Source of the DNA: JACKII01 sp965222315
GTDB lineage: Bacteria; Pseudomonadota; Alphaproteobacteria; Bin95
DNA: 64,000 bases
Direction: 5' to 3'
Assembly: GCA_965222315.1 (NCBI GenBank)
Contig: OZ244951.1
Location: forward strand, 868,001 to 932,000
The notes under the pieces are model-generated. The model saw only the letters and a list, made by a program, of their open reading frames with translations. It searched no databases and was not told where the DNA came from. This document shows, one piece after another, positions 58,728 through 64,000 of the stretch. A program made the translations under genes and the position numbers. Numbering within the stretch: the first letter of the stretch is position 1; each line of letters begins with the position of its first letter.

Positions 58728-59624
58728 TCACTCCTTCAACGCCTTTAAGAACCCGTCGATCAGGCCGTCCGGGGCCTTGATCACGTATTTCTCCGACGGG
58801 AAACGGCCGTTGGTTACGTCGTCCTTGAATTCGGAGAAGGCGGCGACGCGCTCGCGCTGGATTTCTTCCATCATCTTGTAGATGAGGCGGTACTGCTTCG
58901 AATGCCGGGGGTAGGGCGGCGGGTTGTTGCCCAGGATGTCGTCGGCGAACAGGAACTGGATGTCGCCGCCGCTGCCCGCGCCGATGGAGGAGGTCATGAG
59001 CGTGGTCCGCTTGCTGATTTCGGCCAGCAGCGCCTCCGGGATCACCTCAACCTCAACCGCGTAGGCGCCGGCACTCTCCAGCGCCTTGATCTGGTCGTAG
59101 ACCCATTTGGCCTCTTCGACTGTCTTGCCGACGGCGCGGAGGCCGCCGGTCCAGGTGCTGCGCCGGGGGACGAGACCCGCATGACCCTGCACCGGGATGC
59201 CGGCTTCGGCGGCGGCTTCAATGAAGCGGGGGCTCCACTGGCACATGATCGCATCCGCGCCGAGCGCCATGGCTTGGTAGCCGAGACGCACGGCCTCGTC
59301 CGCCGTTGCCGCGGCGACCAGCGGCACGGAGAAGGCCATGAAGGTGTTGGGCGCGGCCTTGCGGATGGCGGTGGCGCTGTCGGGCGCGTTCGGGTCGAAG
59401 CGGCACTTCATCGTGTCGATGCCGGCTTCTTCCGCCGCGGCGGCTTCAGCAGGGGAGAATGGCAGGGTCTCGGTCAGCACGCGCTTGCCCTTCTGATCGC
59501 GCAGGTCCTTGACCGTATAGTTGCGGGTGCCGTAAGCGCCGCCAAGCGTCATGACGCGCTTCAGGCCGCGCTTGCCCGCGTTACGCGGGGGAATGCCGCC
59601 GTCTCCTGTGGCGTGGCTGGACAT
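58728..59624 (-). CDS. PanB-like (ketopantoate hydroxymethyltransferase family) enzyme, divergent
   Basis: The 298-residue protein has the PanB barrel order: GHAGLVPRR (PanB GHLGLTPQ), EVEVIPEAL (ECVP, catalytic Glu kept) and SIGAGSGGD (GIGAG). In E. coli PanB, Asp45, Asp84 and Glu114 hold the Mg2+. The matching segments here read MKCRFDP, MAFSVPL and IMCQWSP, so two ligands appear lost. A changed reaction is therefore likely, and ketopantoate synthesis is not assumed. The ATG at 59624 has AAGGAGC 9 nt before it; the frame stays open far upstream only because the region is GC-rich. It is divergent from a GntR regulator, with a TGATATATCA site between. Confidence 0.8.
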   Translation of the reverse strand: MSSHATGDGGIPPRNAGKRGLKRVMTLGGAYGTRNYTVKDLRDQKGKRVLTETLPFSPAEAAAAEEAGIDTMKCRFDPNAPDSATAIRKAAPNTFMAFSVPLVAAATADEAVRLGYQAMALGADAIMCQWSPRFIEAAAEAGIPVQGHAGLVPRRSTWTGGLRAVGKTVEEAKWVYDQIKALESAGAYAVEVEVIPEALLAEISKRTTLMTSSIGAGSGGDIQFLFADDILGNNPPPYPRHSKQYRLIYKMMEEIQRERVAAFSEFKDDVTNGRFPSEKYVIKAPDGLIDGFLKALKE

Positions 59625-59720
59625 GATGGCGTGCTCCTTATGTTTAGAAGGTCGTTCGCGGTGTGTGTTTCCGGTCGGCGGCATGGTGCCGCCGTCAGCG
59701 ATGATGCAAGAGACGATGCA

Positions 59721-59730
59721 TGATATATCA
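59721..59730. promoter_or_regulatory. TGATATATCA palindrome, copy 1 (GntR operator candidate)
   Basis: A perfect 10-bp palindrome in the 291-bp gap between the divergent PanB-like and GntR genes. Two further copies lie before the genes starting at 61586 and 62009. The rest of the gap shows nothing else convincing. Confidence 0.65.
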
Positions 59731-59915
59731 ATGCGCGGGCAACCCGCCCTGTCGTCTGGTGGGCTGATCGAAACGCCGGCATCCGCAAGTGCTTCAAGGA
59801 TCAGGCTACTATTCAGTATGTTGGTGGTTCGATTCACTATGCGGACGGGTACCGTTCGTTTCCATCGAACCACTGGCGCCGCGCCATTCCGGCTGAGGAA
59901 ATTACAGGTCCGCTC

Positions 59916-60605
59916 ATGGTGAAATCCGAACCGCCAATGCAAGCGGCGTCCGCGACCCGACCCCTTACCGATGTTGCTTATGAGCAGTTGGAGGAGCGGA
60001 TCGTGACGCTGCAACTGCCGCCGGGCAGCGCGCTCTCCGAAGGGGCGCTGGTCAGGGCGCTGGGCATCGGGCGGACACCGGTGCGCGAGGCCCTGCAACG
60101 GCTGGCCCGGGAAGGGCTCGTGGCGATCCTGCCGCGCCGGGGCATTGTTGTCTCCAAGATCGATGTGCAGCAACAGTTGGAATTGCTGCTGCTGCGGCGG
60201 GAGGTGGAGCGCCTGATGGCGGCGCTGGCGGCGGAGCGGGCCGATCAAGCCGAGCGGACGCGCTTTCAGGCCATTGCGGCAGGCATGCGGGAAGCGGCGA
60301 AGGGCAATGACGACGTGCAGTTCATGCGCTTCGACAGCGAGCTGAACGCGCTGCTGGCGGAGGCATGCCGCAACCAGTATGTGCGCCGGGCGATGGCGCT
60401 GGTGGCGGGACTGTCGCGGCGGTTCTGGTACCGGCACTACCGGGAAGTTTCCGACCTGCCTTTGTGCGCGCGGCTGCATGCGGACCTGGCGGACGCCGTC
60501 GGCGCCGGAGCAGTGACGGAGGCTGCCGCGGCGAGCGACCGGCTGATGGACTACGTGGAGAACTTTACCCGCGCGTCGCTGGAGGCGGGGACGGGAGATG
60601 GCTGA
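59916..60605 (+). CDS. GntR-family (FCD) transcriptional regulator
   Basis: The 229-residue protein has an N-terminal winged helix (YEQLEERIVTLQLPPGSALSEGAL, then IGRTPVREALQRLAREGLV) and a C-terminal all-helical FCD ligand domain with RFDSELNALLAEACRNQYVRRA. FCD regulators bind short palindromes and release them on binding an organic acid. The nearest candidate is TGATATATCA (59721), and the same word lies before two other local genes. It is divergent from the PanB-like gene. Confidence 0.92.
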   Translation: MVKSEPPMQAASATRPLTDVAYEQLEERIVTLQLPPGSALSEGALVRALGIGRTPVREALQRLAREGLVAILPRRGIVVSKIDVQQQLELLLLRREVERLMAALAAERADQAERTRFQAIAAGMREAAKGNDDVQFMRFDSELNALLAEACRNQYVRRAMALVAGLSRRFWYRHYREVSDLPLCARLHADLADAVGAGAVTEAAAASDRLMDYVENFTRASLEAGTGDG

Positions 60606-60680
60606 GAAGTTTTGTTCTGCCGATTCCGCACTTGCCAGTTCCTGACGAAAGAAACGATCCATTCCCGGAACTTCCCCGGC

Positions 60681-60754
60681 AGGCGCCGGGCGCTTGCCAT
60701 TTGGGGGCTCTGGAATGGGCCCTGGATCAAGTCCAGGGAGGTGAAGGGGGAGAA
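60681..60754 (+). repeat. Dispersed 74-bp repeat, copy 2
   Basis: This corresponds to 32619-32692, base by base. The internal hairpin CCTGGA/TCCAGG with loop tcaag (60721-60737) replaces CCCAAA/TTTGGG at the same place: paired changes on both sides. It lies between the GntR gene and the convergent hydroxylase-like gene. Confidence 0.7.
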
Positions 60755-60770
60755 GGGATGAGGCGGGAGC

Positions 60771-61586
60771 TTACTCCGCTGGTACGGCGGATGCCGTGGT
60801 GCGTTGCACCTTGGGCGTTGCGGCGGTCTTGCGCATGTCGGTTTTGACGTGTTCCGTGCTGTAGCCGTTGAACACGTGACCCAGCAGGCCGCGGTTCAGG
60901 TCGGAGGTGCGGAACAGCCAGTCCATGACCGGGAAGGTCAGGTTCATGTTCCGCTCCATCATGATATTCTGATTATGGTGGGCGAAATGATGCCGGCGGA
61001 TCGTGTTGACGAACGGCATGTTGCGCACGAACCAGTTCTCGTTCACGTGGCAGCAGAAGTGCATGAACTCGTAAATCAGGTACATGCTGGTCGTCGTGGC
61101 GATGAACAGCCAGCCGACATTCGGGCTGAACAGCCAGGCCAGCGGGAATGCGCCCGCCATCGACATCAGCGTAAACACTATCAGCGTGTAGGGTGGGAAG
61201 AACGTCACCCGCCAGTCATGCTGGCCGGCAAAGCGCATCTCGCTGTCGGTGAAGAACTGGTGATGCATCAGGGTGTGGCGCGAATAGACCGCCCGGAACA
61301 GCGGGATCTTGGAGGGGCGGTGCAGGATCTTGGCATGCAGCCACCACTCGAAGAAATTGCACATCAGAAAGGCCGCCGGCACGGTCAGCCATTCAAGCGG
61401 CGTGATGTTGTGCATGGACGAGATATAGATGTAGAGCGCAGCGAAGCCGGTGATGTAGATGATCGCCACATGCAGCCAGCCATTGTACCAGCCGGTGATC
61501 CGCTCCCGGTAGGTCCGGCGGTATTTCTGCTGCCGCTCCGACATGGGGGTTTCGGTGAGTTCCAGCCGCTGGGTGTCGGTGCTCAT
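60771..61586 (-). CDS. Fatty acid hydroxylase / sterol desaturase superfamily membrane protein
   Basis: The 271-residue protein has several membrane segments and the di-iron histidine boxes of the family: HAKILH, HTLMHH and HFAHH with FMHFCCH nearby. It would hydroxylate or desaturate a lipid chain in the inner membrane. The ATG is preceded by AGGAAGGA. The palindrome CTGATATATCAG stands at 61647-61658, about 60 nt before it, so the neighbouring GntR regulator probably controls it. Confidence 0.9.
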   Translation of the reverse strand: MSTDTQRLELTETPMSERQQKYRRTYRERITGWYNGWLHVAIIYITGFAALYIYISSMHNITPLEWLTVPAAFLMCNFFEWWLHAKILHRPSKIPLFRAVYSRHTLMHHQFFTDSEMRFAGQHDWRVTFFPPYTLIVFTLMSMAGAFPLAWLFSPNVGWLFIATTTSMYLIYEFMHFCCHVNENWFVRNMPFVNTIRRHHFAHHNQNIMMERNMNLTFPVMDWLFRTSDLNRGLLGHVFNGYSTEHVKTDMRKTAATPKVQRTTASAVPAE

Positions 61587-61646
61587 GGTTCCATATCCTT
61601 CCTCAGGAAAGCCGCTTCAGCAGGGCTGAAGTCCTGATGTTGGCAA

Positions 61647-61658
61647 CTGATATATCAG
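61647..61658. promoter_or_regulatory. CTGATATATCAG palindrome, copy 2
   Basis: A perfect 12-bp palindrome about 60 nt before the hydroxylase-like gene on the minus strand, same core as at 59721 and 62089. Confidence 0.7.
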
Positions 61659-61715
61659 ATGCGCCCTGGCCATGCAATCAAGGCGCAGGCGATGCGGAGG
61701 TGCGAGGACAGCGGG

Positions 61716-62009
61716 TTAGCTGAGCGCCTCGACGGCTTCCTGCACATCGTCGCTGGTCATCTCCCATTCGTTGGCGAAGTTCGCCACGATCTCCCGCGTG
61801 AAATCCGGGTAGAGGCCGAGGGCGGCGGCATCGTCGTCCATATGATCCGCCAGGATGGCGAGCGCCAATTGCTGGGAGGCGGCGCCAACAAAGCTCCATT
61901 CGAACCCGTCGTCGCAAATGTTCTTCAGGTCCAGCCGGGGGTCCAGGGGTCTGCCATTCACAGTGACTTCGATCCCGTCGATGGTGCGGTCGCCACGGTA
62001 TTCTTTCAC
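61716..62009 (-). CDS. DUF6166-like small protein
   Basis: The 97-residue protein begins VKEYRGDRTIDGIEVTVNG and has FEWSFVGAASQQLALAIL and DFTREIVANF, a pattern of DUF6166-type proteins of unknown function. The GTG at 62009 is preferred because GGAGGAG stands 6 nt before it; an ATG at 62042 would add 11 residues. The palindrome at 62089-62100 lies about 80 nt before the start, which links it to the GntR regulon. Confidence 0.7.
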   Translation of the reverse strand: MKEYRGDRTIDGIEVTVNGRPLDPRLDLKNICDDGFEWSFVGAASQQLALAILADHMDDDAAALGLYPDFTREIVANFANEWEMTSDDVQEAVEALS

Positions 62010-62088
62010 GCTGAACTCCTCCGGATAGCGGCAGGCTGGCATCGGCCATGGGGCGCAGGCAGCCAGGCAAAATGTTGACGGCTTGCCT

Positions 62089-62100
62089 CTGATATATCAG
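62089..62100. promoter_or_regulatory. CTGATATATCAG palindrome, copy 3
   Basis: A perfect 12-bp palindrome identical to copy 2, upstream of the minus-strand DUF6166-like gene and about 96 nt before the plus-strand small membrane protein at 62196. Confidence 0.7.
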
Positions 62101-62195
62101 GAGAATAGGCTGCGGGAAACCGGAGCCTGACGCGGCCCGGCCAATTTTTTGCCCGCTTATCCCCGTGGCTCCGGAAACGGTCGAGGAGGCTCGCC

Positions 62196-62369
62196 ATGCC
62201 CGTCAAGATCAAGCTCGTATTTTCCGCCGTGGTGTTGGTCGTTTCCTGGCTGAGCGCCTGGTTTCTGCATTCGCTCGGGCAGGATACGACGCCCTGGGTG
62301 GCGGTATTCCTGGGCGTTTTCTCGGTCGGTTCGTTCTGGATATTCCCGGAAGTGACCAACAAGAAGTGA
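62196..62369 (+). CDS. Small two-segment membrane protein (57 residues)
   Basis: The product starts MPVKIKLVFSAVVLVVSWLS, has one hydrophobic segment there (about residues 6-24) and a second (WVAVFLGVFSVGSFWIF, about 34-50) and ends EVTNKK. GAGGAGG stands 7 nt before the ATG, and codon use fits the genome. It is below the usual size cut-off and would be missed by default gene calls. It lies in the GntR-site region between the DUF6166-like gene and the dioxygenase-like gene. Function unknown. Confidence 0.7.
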   Translation: MPVKIKLVFSAVVLVVSWLSAWFLHSLGQDTTPWVAVFLGVFSVGSFWIFPEVTNKK

Positions 62370-62485
62370 GGGACAGTTGAGGCAGCCAGAATGCCGAATT
62401 GCCTTTGATCCGTGAAGACTGCTTCCCATTGTTTCCAATTGGGTGTGCAATGCTCCGAGAGGAAACCCGAGAAGGAGCCCAAGCC

Positions 62486-63046
62486 ATGGTTGATCTGGAT
62501 AAATTCGTTGCGGATTGCAAAGAGGCGTTGAAGACCCGGAACCCGGCCGCCGTCGTCGAAGGGCTGGTGCGGGAGGCGATCGCAGACCCGGAAGGCCTGG
62601 ACGCTGCATTCAACGAGCGGGTGAAAGGGCCGACGCTCCAGGATCGCATTATCTATGGCGACGACCAGCTTTCCGTCGTGCAGATCGCAACGCCGCCGGG
62701 CCTGCGCTCGCCGGTGCACAATCACTGCATGTGGGCCGTGATCGGCGTCTATGACGGGGAGGAGCACAATCGCTTCTTCAGCGACGCCGCGGAGAATGGC
62801 GAGGGCGCGCCGGAGGAGATCGGCGACCGGCTGCTGAAGCAGGGCGATATCTGCGTCCTGAGCGCGGACGACATCCATGCGATCCACAATCCGCTTCCCA
62901 CCAAGTCCTACGCCATCCATGTCTATGGCGGCGATCTGGTCAATCGGGAGGGCCGCAGCGTCTGGAACCCGAAGACGAACCGGCGCGAGGACTACGAGAT
63001 CAACCGTCTGCAGGCCTACACCAAGGAGCTATCCGGGCTGGCTTGA
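62486..63046 (+). CDS. Cysteine dioxygenase-like cupin protein
   Basis: The 186-residue protein is a double-stranded beta-helix iron enzyme of the cysteine/3-mercaptopropionate dioxygenase type: the ligand motif PVHNHCMWAVIGVYDGEEHNRFF (His-Asn-His, about residues 75-97) and a third His in DDIHAIHNP. It would oxidise a thiol to a sulfinate with Fe(II) and O2. AAGGAGC precedes the ATG at 62486; a 29-residue longer start is open but not supported. It lies 71 nt before ligA. Confidence 0.82.
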   Translation: MVDLDKFVADCKEALKTRNPAAVVEGLVREAIADPEGLDAAFNERVKGPTLQDRIIYGDDQLSVVQIATPPGLRSPVHNHCMWAVIGVYDGEEHNRFFSDAAENGEGAPEEIGDRLLKQGDICVLSADDIHAIHNPLPTKSYAIHVYGGDLVNREGRSVWNPKTNRREDYEINRLQAYTKELSGLA

Positions 63047-63117
63047 CGCTGGCTTGAGACTCCGGCGCTGTGCTACTCACGGGGCGTGACTTGTCCAACT
63101 GATCGAGCCCGCGCCCC

Positions 63118-64000
63118 GTGAGTATCCGAGAAAAGCCCGTCGAAGACCTGTCGGAGCAGGAAGCCGCCACCGAATTGAAGCGGCTGGCGGGAGAAATCGC
63201 ACAGCACGACCGGCTCTACTACGCCCAGTCCGCCCCGGAAATCGACGATGCGGGCTATGACGCCCTGCGCCTGCGCAATACGGCGCTGGAGGAGCGCTTT
63301 CCGCATCTGAAACGCGCCGACAGCCCGAGCGACCGGGTCGGCGCAGCAGTTTCCGACGGCTTCGCCAAAGTACGGCACGCACGGCCGATGCTCTCTCTGT
63401 CGAATGCATTCGATGAGGAGGACGTGCGGGAGTTTCTGGCGCGGGTCCGCCGGTTCCTGGGGTTGGCGGAGGACGCGCCGGTCGCCACTGTGGCGGAGCC
63501 GAAGATTGACGGGCTGTCGATGTCCCTGCGCTATGAGAATGGGCGGCTGGTGCAAGCGGCGACCCGTGGCGATGGCGCGGAGGGCGAGGACATTACGACC
63601 AACGCCCGTACCCTGAACGACATTCCCGACCGGATCGACGGCGCGCCCGCCGTGCTGGAAGTGCGCGGCGAGGCCTATATGAGCCACAGCGCTTTCGCCA
63701 AGCTGAACGAGCGGCGGGCGGCGGCTGAACTGCCGCTCTACGTTAACCCGCGAAATGCGGCGTCGGGCTCCCTTCGGCAATTGGACTCGCGGATCACGGC
63801 GGAGCGGGATTTGGGTTTTTTCGCCTACTCCCTGGGCGAATTTTCCGCGCCGATAGCGGAGACTCATTCCGGGCTGTTGGCGCAATTGGATGAGTGGGGC
63901 CTGCCGGTCAATCCGCTCTCCAACGTTTGCCAGTCGGCAGAGGAATTGCTGGCGGCCTATGCGGGATTTTTGGAGCAGCGGGGCGGGCTCGACTACGACA
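63118..64000 (+). CDS. ligA: NAD-dependent DNA ligase LigA, 3'-truncated by the window
   Basis: From the GTG at 63118 a ligase frame runs off the window end (294 residues visible). It has domain Ia with YYAQSAPEIDDAGYD, the adenylation motif AEPKIDGLS with the catalytic Lys, RGDGAEGEDIT, and EVRGEAYM. LigA joins DNA nicks using NAD. The rest (OB, zinc finger, HhH, BRCT) lies beyond 64000. A GTG start with no clear Shine-Dalgarno was the only one that keeps the N-terminal domain. Confidence 0.96.
   Translation, partial: MSIREKPVEDLSEQEAATELKRLAGEIAQHDRLYYAQSAPEIDDAGYDALRLRNTALEERFPHLKRADSPSDRVGAAVSDGFAKVRHARPMLSLSNAFDEEDVREFLARVRRFLGLAEDAPVATVAEPKIDGLSMSLRYENGRLVQAATRGDGAEGEDITTNARTLNDIPDRIDGAPAVLEVRGEAYMSHSAFAKLNERRAAAELPLYVNPRNAASGSLRQLDSRITAERDLGFFAYSLGEFSAPIAETHSGLLAQLDEWGLPVNPLSNVCQSAEELLAAYAGFLEQRGGLDYD

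Noticed and set aside
59625..60662. N-terminal extension of the PanB-like frame
   Set aside because: A strong ribosome site and family length place the start at 59624; the extension overlaps the GntR gene and promoter region.
1..64000. CRISPR arrays, tRNA or rRNA genes, phage or plasmid modules, transposases
   Set aside because: None seen; the repeated motifs present do not have CRISPR spacing.

Overview
This window is GC-rich DNA, densely packed with genes on both strands. It has the look of an alphaproteobacterium of Rhodospirillales type. The reasons are a glnB-glnA pair behind a sigma-54 promoter, VPxPA-type CTERM exported proteins, an FeS-type photolyase, many acyl-CoA, short-chain dehydrogenase and TauD-type enzymes, and short dispersed palindromes. 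The assignment is an inference. No rRNA, tRNA, CRISPR array, phage block or transposase was seen. The first gene is cut at its 5' end and the last (ligA) at its 3' end.

Layout. 1-3200: a phosphoesterase, a DUF427 protein and the nitrogen-control pair glnB-glnA with a strong terminator. 3220-5520: a compact three-gene cluster (beta-repeat tail-spike-like protein, metzincin-like protein, HEAT-repeat protein) with a CRP/FNR-like box in front. 5640-7503: a YghU-type glutathione transferase and an AhpD-like protein, separated by an inverted array of helically phased 10-bp repeats. 7504-13160: an accessory block (NucS-like nuclease, DUF5765 membrane protein, FeS photolyase, an AT-rich orphan). Degenerate copies of one junction recur through it: the 3' end of the AhpD-like gene fused to the leader of the acyl-CoA dehydrogenase at 13163. 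14400-25900: VPxPA-CTERM protein, GlcD-like flavoprotein, MsbA-like exporter, phosphatase, AhpD-like and FrnE-like redox proteins, SDR, MFS, amidohydrolase and DUF1445 protein. 25918-29777: a DUF3604/parvulin/HupE operon. 29937-36964: aldehyde dehydrogenase, M24 peptidase, a Fur-boxed iron-binding protein, rsmD, VOC and TauD enzymes. 36515-43906: an F420 neighbourhood (fused FO synthase, a PPOX-type F420 enzyme and an LLM-type flavin/F420 enzyme). 44205-48747: mntP, then a glyoxylate/glycolate block (malate synthase, IclR regulator, GlcF). 48951-49678: cold-shock protein and SlyD-like FKBP. 50267-57713: a catabolic series (CoA transferase, amidohydrolase, epoxide hydrolase, flavin monooxygenase, TauD dioxygenase). 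57968-64000: a second CTERM protein, a PanB-like enzyme divergent from a GntR regulator, a fatty-acid-hydroxylase-like protein, small proteins, a cysteine-dioxygenase-like cupin and ligA.

How it fits together. Nitrogen sensing (GlnB/GlnA) and carbon use (glycolate to glyoxylate to malate) stand beside many oxidative catabolic enzymes. The 59.6-62.1 kb region looks like a small regulon: one TGATATATCA palindrome stands before the PanB-like gene and the GntR regulator, and again before each of two other genes. The most unusual items are the repeat-punctuated accessory block, the phased decamer array, the PanB-like enzyme that has lost metal ligands, the GntR-type operator set, and FO synthase in what seems to be a proteobacterium.
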